NCBI RefSeq assembly: GCF_022601735.1
Contig: NZ_JAKUMM010000011.1
Span: 91,294 to 155,293, forward strand
From: Atopomonas sediminilitoris
GTDB lineage: Bacteria > Pseudomonadota > Gammaproteobacteria > Pseudomonadales > Pseudomonadaceae
DNA length: 64,000 bases
Direction of reading: 5' to 3'
The translations under genes and the position numbers were made by a program. Below the pieces are notes generated by a model. The model made no database searches, was not told where the DNA came from, and worked only from the letters and a program-made list of their open reading frames with translations. Below are positions 1 through 8,305 of the stretch, one piece after another (position 1 is the stretch's first letter; each line of letters starts with the position of its first letter).

Positions 1-666
1 GGTTTGAATGCCGTTGATGGTGAATAAGCGCTGTCCTTCTTGGCTATCGAGCGCGATGCCTTCGGGGTAGCCCTGACAGCAAAATTGGCAATCGTCCTTG
101 GGGCGATTTTCTGCCCGTGCAGTAAAACAGCGCGCAGAAAAGGCCAGCGGCAGATGGCCATAGGCGAAAATCTCCAGCTCTGGCCGCGCTACGCCCATCG
201 CTTCAAGCTGACGCAAGCTGGCCGCGACCAAATCGGCCGAGCACTCCACCGGCGGCACCCAGCGCTGCATGCCAGCGTCGATAAACTCACGCAGGGCATG
301 GCCGTTGTAAATATTCAGCGCAGGGCCTGCCACGAACGGCAACTTGCGCTCGCTCAGCAGTTGCACCGCGCCGATGTCGTTGGCCTCCACCAACAATTCA
401 CCGTTGTCGCACAAGCGCTTGAGGCTCGATAACTCACTGGCCGCCTCGACCAAAGTCAGCCCAGAGAGCACCAGCTCGGCACTGCCTTGCTGCTTTAACT
501 CGCGCGCCAGCCCTAGCCAGTCATCCAAACTCAGTGCTCGGCGTTTGCTGCACACCGTTTCACCGAGATAAATGACGTCCAGCGGCTGCTCGATCATGTC
601 GCTGTAAAAATTGAAATACTGCTCGCGGCCCCAGAAAAACAACACCGGCCCTAAACTGAGTTTCAT
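1..666 (-). CDS. ubiV: UbiV, O2-independent ubiquinone hydroxylation protein (U32 family), 3' end outside window
   Basis: UbiV forms a heterodimer with UbiU that carries out the ring hydroxylations of ubiquinone synthesis without oxygen, using 4Fe-4S clusters. The 222 visible codons start at the ATG at 666 and run off the window edge, so the C-terminus is missing. Cys39 (in LGETVCSKRR) and the later C-x12-C-x2-CC group have the spacing known for the UbiV cluster ligands. The gene starts 10 nt after ubiU, which indicates one operon. Being next to dnr and the nir/nor genes fits a need for quinone during denitrification. Family assignment is firm; the partner gene ubiT is not visible and may lie beyond the edge. 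Confidence 0.93.
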   Translation of the reverse strand, partial: MKLSLGPVLFFWGREQYFNFYSDMIEQPLDVIYLGETVCSKRRALSLDDWLGLARELKQQGSAELVLSGLTLVEAASELSSLKRLCDNGELLVEANDIGAVQLLSERKLPFVAGPALNIYNGHALREFIDAGMQRWVPPVECSADLVAASLRQLEAMGVARPELEIFAYGHLPLAFSARCFTARAENRPKDDCQFCCQGYPEGIALDSQEGQRLFTINGIQT

Positions 667-676
667 CCTGCGCTCC

Positions 677-1672
677 TTACTGCCAGGCACGGTGATACGC
701 CCCTAAGGTGGTTTGACTGCCCTCGGACAAGCCGGACAAGACATTGCGCCAGTGGCTGGCCACGCTGTAGTTGGCGGGGTTCTGTTGGTAGCTGTCTAAG
801 GCTTCGCGCCAAACTTTGACCACTTGCTCGACGTAAGCGGGGCTGCGCTGGCGGCCTTCGATCTTGACCGCCGTCACGCCCACCGCCGCCAGTTGCGGAA
901 TCAAATCCAAGGTATTGAGACTGGTCGGCTCTTCTAGGGCATGAAAGCGTTGTCCGTTGACCATAAAGCGCCCTTTGCACAAGGTCGGATAGCCGGCGGA
1001 CTCGCCTTCGGCATAGCGATCGATCATCACGCCGTTTAAGCGCGAGGTCAGCCCCTCTGGCGTCTCCTCCCAGCGCACGGCTTTGGCGGGCGAACAGACG
1101 CCGCACAGGTTGGGCGACTCCCCGGTCAAATAAGAAGACAAATGGCAGCGGCCCTCGGCCATGATGCACAAGCTACCGAAGGCGAATACTTCAATCGGCA
1201 CGCTACTGGTTGCAGCCACTTGCTTGACCTGCGCCAACGACAACACCCGCGGCAACACTGCACGCTTGATGTTGTAACGGCTTTGGTAGAAGGCTAACGA
1301 CTGAGCGTTGGTGGCGGAGCCTTGCACCGACAGATGCAGATTCAGCGTCGGATGCTGTTTGGCGGCGTAAGCCAGCACACCGGGGTCAGCGGCAATCAAG
1401 GCATCAACCCCTAACGCGGCGGCATGATCCACCGCGCGCTGCCAACGCTGCCAACCTTCGGGTTGAGCGTAGGTATTCACCGCCACATACAGTTTGCGCC
1501 CTTGCTGACGAATCAACTCCAGCCCTTGCTGCAGTTGTTTTTCGTCCAAGTTCAAACCGGCAAAGTGCCGCGCGTTGGTATCGTCACGAAAGCCGACGTA
1601 CACGGCATCGGCGCCTTGGCGCACCGCCGCTTTTAATGCCGGCAAACTGCCGGCCGGACACACCAATTGCAT
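677..1672 (-). CDS. ubiU: UbiU, O2-independent ubiquinone hydroxylation protein (U32 family)
   Basis: Partner of UbiV in anaerobic ubiquinone synthesis. The start chosen gives MQLVCPAGSLPALKAAV, the conserved U32 N-terminus, and is preceded by GAGGAA; a longer open frame reaching 1774 would run into the regulatory region. With this start the protein has 331 residues and Cys169, Cys176, Cys193 and Cys232 fall exactly where the E. coli UbiU 4Fe-4S ligands are known to be. The order ubiU-ubiV and the 10 nt gap show co-transcription. The likely promoter contains FNR/Dnr-type sites at 1761-1789, shared with divergent dnr. Function is known from the family; regulation is inferred. Confidence 0.94.
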   Translation of the reverse strand: MQLVCPAGSLPALKAAVRQGADAVYVGFRDDTNARHFAGLNLDEKQLQQGLELIRQQGRKLYVAVNTYAQPEGWQRWQRAVDHAAALGVDALIAADPGVLAYAAKQHPTLNLHLSVQGSATNAQSLAFYQSRYNIKRAVLPRVLSLAQVKQVAATSSVPIEVFAFGSLCIMAEGRCHLSSYLTGESPNLCGVCSPAKAVRWEETPEGLTSRLNGVMIDRYAEGESAGYPTLCKGRFMVNGQRFHALEEPTSLNTLDLIPQLAAVGVTAVKIEGRQRSPAYVEQVVKVWREALDSYQQNPANYSVASHWRNVLSGLSEGSQTTLGAYHRAWQ

Positions 1673-1760
1673 GGCAAATTCCTCATCAGACCAGCGCAGA
1701 CTGTAGCCGTCTGCCCTTGACCGACCTTGACCGCCGTCAAGCTTTGCCGCAGCACCTTCT

Positions 1761-1789
1761 TTGATCGCTATCACGTTGATTCACGACAA
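1761..1789. promoter_or_regulatory. Two adjacent FNR/Dnr-type sites between ubiU and dnr
   Basis: TTGAT-CGCT-ATCAC (1761-1774) matches the FNR/Anr/Dnr consensus TTGAT-N4-ATCAA at 9 of 10 positions. TTGAT-TCAC-GACAA (1776-1789) matches at 8 of 10. They lie in the 252 bp divergent region between ubiU and dnr and could serve either gene. I do not see a clear -10 box at the class II distance on either side, so which promoter they drive is unresolved. Confidence 0.6.
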
Positions 1790-1924
1790 CATTTAGCAAC
1801 CCTTTTACTGGTTCACTGCACTCACTTGGCCGAAGCCTGCGCAAACCAAACGCCACCGCCCTGCGGCCAAACGAATAAACGAGCCGATGGCCACGCGCCA
1901 CAACGGCCCCTGATGAGGTGAACC

Positions 1925-2608
1925 ATGAACCCCTTACGCGTGCATGCCCAGCTGTTACAGCAGCACCACTTGTTTGAACCTTTATCCGCCGCGCAAATGA
2001 GCCAGCTGCTCGAACATGCGCGCATCGTCAACTTGGATAAAGGCCAACCGGTGTTCCGTCAGGGTGAGCTGGCCGAGAGTTTTTTCTTCGTGATCGACGG
2101 CTGCATCAAGATCTTCCGCATCACCCCCGACGGCCAAGAAAAAGTCTTTGAAGCCTGCAATCGCGGACAAACCTTTGCCGAAGCGATGACCTTTATGGAC
2201 ACCCCGCACTACGTGGCCAACGCACAAGCGGTTGAGCCAACCCAGTTGCTGCAACTGTCCAACCAGCACTACTTACAGTTGATCAGCCAAAATCCAGATC
2301 TGGCCAAGGCCTTGCTGGCACGCTTGAGCATGCGTTTGCACCAGCGCTTGAACGAGCTGGAAACCTTGTCGCTGAAAAACGCCACCCACCGCGTGGTGCG
2401 CTACTTTTTGGCGCAGATTCGCGCTACCCAAGACGCGCAACCGGCGTTTGATTTAGCCGTCAGCAAGCAACTGGTGGCTGGGCATTTAGCCATTCAGCCC
2501 GAGACCTTCTCGCGCGTGATTCACCGCATGCAGGATGACGGCATCATTGAACTCGACGGCCGTCACATCCGCGTACTGCACCGCCAGGCGTTGGAAGATT
2601 ACGAATAA
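1925..2608 (+). CDS. dnr: Dnr, NO-responsive Crp/Fnr-family activator of denitrification
   Basis: A 227-residue Crp/Fnr protein, the same length as P. aeruginosa Dnr and clearly similar to it, for example HHLFEPLS, VNLDKG, FAEAM.FMDTP and LVAGHL.IQPETFSR. The N-terminal half is a cyclic-nucleotide-type sensor fold, followed by a long dimerisation helix (about residues 120-150) and a C-terminal helix-turn-helix with the recognition segment QPETFSRVIHR. It lacks the N-terminal cysteines of FNR/Anr, as expected for the heme-dependent NO sensors of this subgroup. It is expected to activate nor and nir promoters through the TTGAT-N4-ATCAA sites in this window. An ATG at 1925 follows GATGAGGTGAACC. 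Confidence 0.93.
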   Translation: MNPLRVHAQLLQQHHLFEPLSAAQMSQLLEHARIVNLDKGQPVFRQGELAESFFFVIDGCIKIFRITPDGQEKVFEACNRGQTFAEAMTFMDTPHYVANAQAVEPTQLLQLSNQHYLQLISQNPDLAKALLARLSMRLHQRLNELETLSLKNATHRVVRYFLAQIRATQDAQPAFDLAVSKQLVAGHLAIQPETFSRVIHRMQDDGIIELDGRHIRVLHRQALEDYE

Positions 2609-2619
2609 GCGAGCCCCCG

Positions 2620-2802
2620 ATGAAACGCTGCCTGTACTGCAACCGCGATCACGACGACGCGCTGGAAGACTGCCAGCACTGCGGTATGCCCTTACCGCAA
2701 ACCCAAGCCAGTGAAGTGGCCAGCAAGCAGCGCTGGTTCATTATCTTCTGGCTGGTATTGGTGGCGTTTTGCTTTGTGATGTTTTTTACCCTACCGCGCT
2801 AA
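2620..2802 (+). CDS. dnrP: DnrP-like small zinc-ribbon membrane protein
   Basis: A 60-residue protein starting 11 nt after dnr. Residues 4-21 hold CxxC-x10-CxxC (Cys4, Cys7, Cys18, Cys21), a likely zinc ribbon, and residues 39-57 form one hydrophobic helix. Similar small proteins follow dnr in other pseudomonads and are called DnrP. Their function is not established. Position and shared strand indicate co-transcription with dnr, and a hairpin terminator follows directly. Confidence 0.8.
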   Translation: MKRCLYCNRDHDDALEDCQHCGMPLPQTQASEVASKQRWFIIFWLVLVAFCFVMFFTLPR

Positions 2803-2827
2803 GCATTAAACCCAGCAAAGCCGCACA

Positions 2828-2862
2828 AAAGCCGCACGTCTGACTGAGTGCGGCTTTGTTAA
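2828..2862. terminator. Bidirectional terminator between dnrP and norD
   Basis: A perfect 10 bp stem (2828-2837 with 2848-2857, AAAGCCGCAC/GTGCGGCTTT) with a 10 nt loop. Runs of A and T flank it, and it lies between the convergent dnrP and norD genes. Confidence 0.85.
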
Positions 2863-2898
2863 TCGCGCAGAACCCATCAAGCGCTCATCAATAGCGCC

Positions 2899-4743
2899 TT
2901 AACGCTCGGTGAGTTGGCGATACAGCTGTGGCAGACGCTCGGGCAAATGCAGGGCGTCTTTAATCAGGGTGTAGCCATTGGCACCAAACATATACGGCAG
3001 ATAGCTGTCGGCTTCGCGGTCAATGGTGATGCAAAACGGCTCGATGCCTTGCTTGCGCGCGGCCAGAATCGCTTCGCGGGTATCCTCCACGCCGTAACGG
3101 CCTTCGTACACATCCAAGTCATTGGGCTTGCCGTCTGAGACGATCAGCAACAGTTTTTGCCGTTGCCCCTGCGCCGCCAGTTGCGCGGTGCCTTGGCGAA
3201 TCGCGGCGCCCATGCGGGTGTAGTAACCGGGCGTCACCGCCTGCACACGGCCCCGCACGTTGTCGTCGTAGCGTTCGTTAAACGCCTTGAGCTGGAAAAA
3301 CCGCACCTGCTGGCGCCGCAGCGAAGAAAAGCCATAAAACGCGAAGTGATCACCCAAGCTCGACAGCGCCTCACCAAACAACAGCAGGCTGTCGACAATG
3401 CCGTCGATCACGCGGCGCTCATCGTCTAAGTGGGCATCGGTCGACATCGACAAATCCGCCAACAACAAGCACGCCAAATCGCGCTCGCGGCACTGAAGCT
3501 GGCGGTACAAACCGCGCTCAGCACAAACGCCATGCTGGCTTTCAACATGAAAATCGAGCCACGCCGACAGGTCTAATTCTTCGCCCTGCGGTTGCTGGCG
3601 CAACCATTGGCGCCGTGCCCGCAGTTGCTCAAACTGACGCCGCAAACGCTGCGCCTGACGGTATAAGCGGCTCGGCAGCGGCTTGGCTTGCGCATCGCGC
3701 GGCAACATCGGTTGCACGCAAACGTAATCATCACGCAGCTGCTGACGGCGATAGTCCCACTCGGGCAACCACACGCCCTCACCCAAGGGCTGGTCGTCTT
3801 CCCCGGCCGAGGGTAAATCCAAGTCCAATCGCAAGCCGCCGGCTTTGCGCGTGCGTTGGCGCGACAACGACAGCTGATCTAAGTCTTCGGCCACGCGTGC
3901 GGCGTCCACATCGTCAGCGTCATCGCCGGTGCGATCGAGCTTGAGGTACTCAGACCAGCTAAACAGGCTTTCTAGGCGAAATAACAACAAACCGTCTTTG
4001 CCATCGACATCGTCGACGCGCTCCGCCTTACGCCGGCTGATATCGGCTCGCACGCTAGCTGTGCCGGCGAGCTCTTGCTCGCTTTCACCGTCTTCCAATG
4101 TTTGTGGCTCGCCCAGAGCTTCACCTGGGTACAACCACAGCCACACTGGCATCGGTGCTTTGTTACACGGGGGGAACTGCGCCATCGAGCCTGGCTCACG
4201 CAGTGCTTGTTGCACGGCACGCTCAAGCGCGGCTTCGGCTTTGGGCAAACTGGCAGGGTCTGGTCGCAGCGGCAGCAACGCAGTCACCAGTGCCTGATAG
4301 CGTTTATTGAGCGCCGGATACTCAAGCAGCAATGCTTTAACCGCTTGTTGGTTGTCGCGGCCCCAGTGTTTTAGGCGCTGCGGCGTGTGCGCGGCGAGCA
4401 TGGCCAGCCACAGATACAAGTCTTGATTGAGCGCGCGGGTGGGAAACACATCCAGCACAGGCGGCAAGCGCAAGCTGCTTTCTTCGCGCCACGCGACAGG
4501 TAAATGCTGGCAGGTGCCGGCCACCTTTTGCAGCAGACTGCGCCGCACTTGCATATGCCGTGGCGAGGCCGCCTCGATACGCAAGCCCGCAGCGCCGCCT
4601 AAGGCGCGAAACAGCACGCCAACACGGCGCTGCACATCGGCTAACGCCACCGCTTGTTCGGCAAAGCCGGTATGACTGCGGCGGGTAATAAAGTTATGCC
4701 AGCGGGCACCAACCCACTCTTCCATCTCGACTGATATTTCCAT
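2899..4743 (-). CDS. norD: NorD, VWA-domain activation protein for nitric oxide reductase
   Basis: NorD works with the MoxR ATPase NirQ/NorQ to mature the cNOR complex, probably by inserting the non-heme iron. The 614-residue protein has the family N-terminus (MEEWVGARWHNFITRRS) and a C-terminal von Willebrand A domain over the last 190 residues with the MIDAS motif DLSMS and the later SDGKPND. The start at 4743 was chosen because it matches family length; an upstream ATG at 4782 would add 13 poorly conserved residues. The gap from norB is 142 nt and carries two strong hairpins, so norD may be expressed below norB. Confidence 0.93.
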   Translation of the reverse strand: MEISVEMEEWVGARWHNFITRRSHTGFAEQAVALADVQRRVGVLFRALGGAAGLRIEAASPRHMQVRRSLLQKVAGTCQHLPVAWREESSLRLPPVLDVFPTRALNQDLYLWLAMLAAHTPQRLKHWGRDNQQAVKALLLEYPALNKRYQALVTALLPLRPDPASLPKAEAALERAVQQALREPGSMAQFPPCNKAPMPVWLWLYPGEALGEPQTLEDGESEQELAGTASVRADISRRKAERVDDVDGKDGLLLFRLESLFSWSEYLKLDRTGDDADDVDAARVAEDLDQLSLSRQRTRKAGGLRLDLDLPSAGEDDQPLGEGVWLPEWDYRRQQLRDDYVCVQPMLPRDAQAKPLPSRLYRQAQRLRRQFEQLRARRQWLRQQPQGEELDLSAWLDFHVESQHGVCAERGLYRQLQCRERDLACLLLADLSMSTDAHLDDERRVIDGIVDSLLLFGEALSSLGDHFAFYGFSSLRRQQVRFFQLKAFNERYDDNVRGRVQAVTPGYYTRMGAAIRQGTAQLAAQGQRQKLLLIVSDGKPNDLDVYEGRYGVEDTREAILAARKQGIEPFCITIDREADSYLPYMFGANGYTLIKDALHLPERLPQLYRQLTER

Positions 4744-4803
4744 GGCACTCAACCTTGCTCGGGAGCGGTGCCGCGCACTCATCCTGAGCAGGCATTACCA
4801 CGT

Positions 4804-4851
4804 CAGGTTATTCAGGCAAGCCCAGCGCACTGCACTTGCCTGAATAACCTG
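4804..4851 (-). promoter_or_regulatory. Long hairpin upstream of norD
   Basis: A perfect 17 bp inverted repeat (4804-4820 with 4835-4851, CAGGTTATTCAGGCAAG and its complement) around a 14 nt loop, in the norB-norD spacer. It lacks a following T-run, so it is more likely an mRNA-stability, processing or attenuation element than a simple terminator. Confidence 0.7.
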
Positions 4852-4874
4852 TTAGCGCCGAAGCGCCAACAGGT
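4847..4874 (-). promoter_or_regulatory. UUCG-capped hairpin just after norB, overlapping the next hairpin
   Basis: In the norB transcript this folds as a 12 bp stem with one G-U pair, closed by C-UUCG-G, an unusually stable tetraloop. It lies 11 nt after the norB stop. Its distal arm shares positions 4847-4851 with the 17 bp hairpin, so the two cannot both form completely. Confidence 0.7.
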
Positions 4875-4885
4875 ATTCATTGGGG

Positions 4886-6310
4886 TTACGCGTTAGCGCT
4901 GTCACCCGCTGGCAGTGCTTCGGCAGCACCGTCACGCTGGTAAGCAAAGCTGACGAAGTAGACCACCAAGCCAGCCAAGAACATCACACCGGCGGCAAGG
5001 CGCAACCAGTAGAAGATCGCCACTTGGTCTTGCGTGGCCATAAACGACATGGCCTGGGCGTCTTCAGGGATACGCTGCAACCACACCTGCAACACGCCGG
5101 CGGCGGTGAGGAACAGGGTGATGAACACCATAGCGATGGTCATCAGCCAGAAGCCCCACATTTCCAGCACTTGGCTCTTGTTGCTGGGTGCTTCACCAAT
5201 GCCGCGCAGACGTGGCATGGCGTAGCTGATGATGGTCATCACGATCATCGCGTAAGCGCCATAGAAGGCCATGTGGCCGTGCGCTGCGGTGATTTGCGTA
5301 CCGTGGGTGTAGTAGTTCACCGGTGCCAGGGTGTGCAGGAAGCCCCACACGCCAGCGCCCAAGAACGCCATCACCGCGGTACCCATGGCCCACAATGCAG
5401 CGGCCTTGTTGGGATGTTGCCGACGACGACGGTTGATCATGTTGAAGGCAAACAACACCATGGCGAAGAACGGCAGCGGTTCAAGGGCTGAGAACACCGA
5501 GCCCAACCACAACCAATAGCCCGGGGTACCGATCCAGAAGTAGTGGTGACCCATACCAATGATGCCGGTAATCAGCGCCATGGCGATGATCACGTACAAC
5601 CATTTCTCAATCACCTCACGGTCAACGCCGGTTACCTTGATCAGTACGAAGGCCAGAATCGCGCCCATGATCAATTCCCACACGCCTTCCACCCACAGGT
5701 GCACAACCCACCACCACCAGAACTTGTCGCGCACTAGGTTGTCAGGGTTGACGAAGGAGAACAGGAACATCACCGCCAGACCAATCAAACCGGTCATCAT
5801 CACCATGTTGACCACAGTCTTGCGGCCTTTAAGCACGGTCATGCCTAAGTTGAACAAGAAGCCCAGCGCCACCACCACGATGCCCACTTTGGTCACGAAG
5901 GGTTGCTCAAGGAACTCCCGGCCCATGGTTGGCCACAGATCGTTACCGGTCATCTTGGCCAAGCCGGCATACGGCACCAGCAAGTAACCCAAGATGGTCA
6001 GCGCGCCAGCGACGGCAAACACCCAGAACAAGATCCACGCCAATTTCGGGCTATACAGCTCGGTTTCCGACTCTTCGGGAATCAAGTAGTAAGCCGCGCC
6101 CATGAAGCCAAACAGCAGCCACACGATCAGCAGGTTGGTGTGCACCATACGAGCCACGTTGAACGGGATCGCCGGGAACAGAAAGTCACCAACCACGTAC
6201 TGCAAGCCCATGATCAGGCCAAACAGAATCTGCCCAGCAAACAAAATCAAGGCAAACACAAAGTACGGGGTGGCCACGGATTGCGATGCGTATTTCAGAT
6301 GCGCATTCAT
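4886..6310 (-). CDS. norB: NorB, nitric oxide reductase catalytic subunit (cytochrome b)
   Basis: Catalytic subunit of cNOR, which reduces two NO to N2O at a heme b3/non-heme iron centre in the cytoplasmic membrane. The 474 residues form about 12 hydrophobic segments and keep the heme-copper oxidase pattern with conserved His clusters (for example VVHLWVEGVWELI, GTGHHYFW-like MGHHYFWIG and HGHMAFYGAY). Length and sequence match pseudomonad NorB. It begins 3 nt after the norC stop and is co-transcribed with norC from the Dnr-type promoter at 6783-6832. Confidence 0.97.
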   Translation of the reverse strand: MNAHLKYASQSVATPYFVFALILFAGQILFGLIMGLQYVVGDFLFPAIPFNVARMVHTNLLIVWLLFGFMGAAYYLIPEESETELYSPKLAWILFWVFAVAGALTILGYLLVPYAGLAKMTGNDLWPTMGREFLEQPFVTKVGIVVVALGFLFNLGMTVLKGRKTVVNMVMMTGLIGLAVMFLFSFVNPDNLVRDKFWWWWVVHLWVEGVWELIMGAILAFVLIKVTGVDREVIEKWLYVIIAMALITGIIGMGHHYFWIGTPGYWLWLGSVFSALEPLPFFAMVLFAFNMINRRRRQHPNKAAALWAMGTAVMAFLGAGVWGFLHTLAPVNYYTHGTQITAAHGHMAFYGAYAMIVMTIISYAMPRLRGIGEAPSNKSQVLEMWGFWLMTIAMVFITLFLTAAGVLQVWLQRIPEDAQAMSFMATQDQVAIFYWLRLAAGVMFLAGLVVYFVSFAYQRDGAAEALPAGDSANA

Positions 6311-6313
6311 GGA

Positions 6314-6754
6314 TCAGCCCTCCTTATTTGGTGGCCAGTCATTGGTATTGATCTGCGAGGTCCACTTGAGGAACTCAGCCAGATCGTCCACTTCGGTTTC
6401 GCTCAGATTGAACTGAGGCATGGCCCGACGGCCCGGTACATTCAGCGGTTGAGCGGCCATCCAGCCTTTGAAGAAGGCTTTAAAGCTCTCCTCACCACCA
6501 CGGCGTACAAACACATTGCCCAGTTCAGGAGCGAAGTACGCGCCCTCACCCAACAGCGTGTGGCAACCAATGCAGTTGTTTTGCTCCCATACCAATTTGC
6601 CGCGAACGACGGATTCGGTCAGTTGTAAGTCATTACTCCTTTCGGGAATGACTTTCTCGGTATGCCATGCCAGGCCCAGTAACAAGAGCACAAAGAACAT
6701 GCTGCCCCCGTAGTAGATGTTCCTGGCCATACCTTTGGTGAAGGTTTCGGCCAT
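6314..6754 (-). CDS. norC: NorC, nitric oxide reductase cytochrome c subunit
   Basis: Membrane-anchored monoheme cytochrome c that feeds electrons to NorB. The 146-residue product starts MAETFTKGMARNIYYGGS, the family N-terminus, after a strong AAGGAGGAG site; the frame continues upstream into the promoter, which is not coding. It has one transmembrane helix at about residues 13-31, heme motif CIGCH and a distal Met in RRAMPQF. Family length is usual. It leads norC-norB-norD. Confidence 0.97.
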   Translation of the reverse strand: MAETFTKGMARNIYYGGSMFFVLLLLGLAWHTEKVIPERSNDLQLTESVVRGKLVWEQNNCIGCHTLLGEGAYFAPELGNVFVRRGGEESFKAFFKGWMAAQPLNVPGRRAMPQFNLSETEVDDLAEFLKWTSQINTNDWPPNKEG

Positions 6755-6782
6755 GGAGAACTCCTCCTTAATTAATGTTTTG

Positions 6783-6832
6783 CGGGATGATTCTAGGGAG
6801 TTGACATCCCTGAACCCTTTGATACGAATCAA
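6783..6832 (-). promoter_or_regulatory. norC promoter with perfect Dnr/FNR box
   Basis: TTGATACGAATCAA at 6819-6832 is a perfect TTGAT-N4-ATCAA site. On the minus strand TAGAAT (6795-6790) lies where a -10 box is expected for a class II activated promoter centred at -41.5, giving a start near 6783. The 254 bp from 6833 to 7086 contain imperfect inverted repeats but no gene I can support. Confidence 0.85.
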
Positions 6833-7086
6833 GAAAGCAGGAGATACCCGAGATAAGCGCTTGGGTTTTTAGCGTGCAGACGTGTGCCGCGCCGCTTGAA
6901 ACGGCACGCGATGTACGAAGTGGAATGCATTCAGAGGGTCATACGATAGGCCGCGCGCCAGCGGTGGCAGGCCAGACAGGCGAGATAACAACCACTTAAA
7001 GCCGCCTTGCCTGCAAGCGGCAACGTCCTCGGCGAGAGTAGCTAGACCGGGCTAAGCGTGAAACGAGCGTGAGTAACAGGCCAGCC

Positions 7087-7470
7087 TCAGCCCCATTTAG
7101 GCGCTTTGTCGCTCACACTCAATGACAGGTTCAGCACGCCCCACAGCACCAAAGCGCCGTGCCAGCTCACGCCCCACAAAATCAGCCCGACCATCGCGCC
7201 TTGGCGCTCATCCAGCGCCAGCCACAACAGCGCCGGCAACAAGAGCAAGCCAAGCACCGCCGCCAAACTGGCGTACAAGGCGCTGCGCAGGTGACGCAGG
7301 GCAAACTCGGCGTTGTGCTCCGGCGCGCTCCAGTACAACCACACCAAGGCGACAAAGCCTAAGCCCGGCACCAGCAACATGTTCAGCAGGTAGGCAATCC
7401 AGCCGTTACGCGCCAAGCGCGCAACCTCCGGGGCCACGGTGGTCGCTTGTTTTGCATTCGCCTCATTCAT
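7087..7470 (-). CDS. Small polytopic membrane protein in the nor accessory cluster
   Basis: A 127-residue protein with about three or four hydrophobic segments (from WIAYLLNMLLVPGLGFVAL onward) and a soluble N-terminal 20 residues. I do not recognise a named family with confidence; its layout resembles DUF4870-type proteins. Its start ATG overlaps the norF-like stop by 4 nt (ATGA), which shows translational coupling to nirQ-norE-norF. The position suggests a role in assembly or stability of NO reductase, but that is inference only. The start at 7470 is preferred over an upstream ATG because of the coupling. Confidence 0.75.
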   Translation of the reverse strand: MNEANAKQATTVAPEVARLARNGWIAYLLNMLLVPGLGFVALVWLYWSAPEHNAEFALRHLRSALYASLAAVLGLLLLPALLWLALDERQGAMVGLILWGVSWHGALVLWGVLNLSLSVSDKAPKWG

Positions 7471-7718
7471 AGCCGCGCACTCCATAGCCCCAGCAACAAG
7501 GCCCCTAACAGGCAGGGCCACAACAGCAAAGCACCGCGCCACAGCCACGGGGCCTGCTTAAGCTCCATAAAGCGTTCGCTGATTAACCAGCTTTTGCCCA
7601 GCAGCACCACAAAAACGAGCGCTGCCCAAGCGCCGTGGCTCAGTTGTGCACCCGGCACCACCGTCAGGCTTAACAATAGAAGCATGCACGCACTGAGCGC
7701 TAATCCACGTGAAGGCAT
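7467..7718 (-). CDS. norF: NorF/NirP-like small membrane protein (cytochrome oxidase subunit IV type)
   Basis: An 83-residue hydrophobic protein with three predicted helices (about residues 9-24, 29-46 and 60-79). It follows norE by 5 nt and resembles the prokaryotic cytochrome c oxidase subunit IV-like proteins found after NorE in denitrifiers (NorF, or NirP in pseudomonads). These proteins support full NO reductase activity but are not catalytic. The frame is open further upstream, inside norE, but the ATG at 7718 gives family length. The name is assigned by context. Confidence 0.7.
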   Translation of the reverse strand: MPSRGLALSACMLLLLSLTVVPGAQLSHGAWAALVFVVLLGKSWLISERFMELKQAPWLWRGALLLWPCLLGALLLGLWSARL

Positions 7719-7723
7719 GGGCT

Positions 7724-8305
7724 TTAAACCAATAAATAAAACACGACGAACAGCATCACCCAGATCAAATCCAGCATATGCCAATAAATAGTGGCGCTTT
7801 CCAGAGTGCTGACGGCTAACGGTTTGCCGCGCAGTACATGCAGCGTCACCGCCAACAACACCAACAAACCCAACAGCACATGCATGAAATGAAAGCCGCT
7901 GATCAGCCAAAACTGGGTAAAGAAGCCGCCGCTATCAATGTCTAAACCCAGCGTCAGCAAATGCTGATATTCGTTGAGTTTCAAAACGATATAACCGCTG
8001 CCCAAGCCCTGCGCTAACAACAGCCAGCCAACGGTGAAATAGCGCCGCCCTACGCGCCACTGCTCCAGCGCGCAGGCTGCGGCAAAGCCTGCGCCAAGCA
8101 GGCACAGCGTCAGCGCCACGCCATCGACCAACAGCAACTGACTGCCCGCTTGGGCAAACGCCGCCGGATCAAGAAAACGCGCCACCGCGAAGCTGCCAAT
8201 CAGCAAGGCAAACACCGACAACTCCGCCAGCACAAACCACCACAGCGCTAAGTCGCCAGGCAGGTGTTTGTCGCGGATGAGGGGGCTATCAATCGAAGTG
8301 GACAT
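7724..8305 (-). CDS. norE: NorE/NirO, cytochrome oxidase subunit III-like accessory protein
   Basis: A 193-residue protein with five hydrophobic segments and the COX3-like pattern (WWFVLAELSVFALLIG, HFMHVLLG, ESATIYWHMLDLIWVMLF). NorE proteins are non-catalytic accessory factors of NO reductase. The start overlaps nirQ by 17 nt; an in-frame ATG three codons earlier is possible. It lies in a nirQ-norE-norF arrangement as in P. aeruginosa. Confidence 0.88.
   Translation of the reverse strand: MSTSIDSPLIRDKHLPGDLALWWFVLAELSVFALLIGSFAVARFLDPAAFAQAGSQLLLVDGVALTLCLLGAGFAAACALEQWRVGRRYFTVGWLLLAQGLGSGYIVLKLNEYQHLLTLGLDIDSGGFFTQFWLISGFHFMHVLLGLLVLLAVTLHVLRGKPLAVSTLESATIYWHMLDLIWVMLFVVFYLLV

Noticed and set aside
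4880..5491. Open frames on the plus strand over norB (also 5559-5987 and 5903-6628)
   Set aside because: They are antisense shadows of norB and norC.
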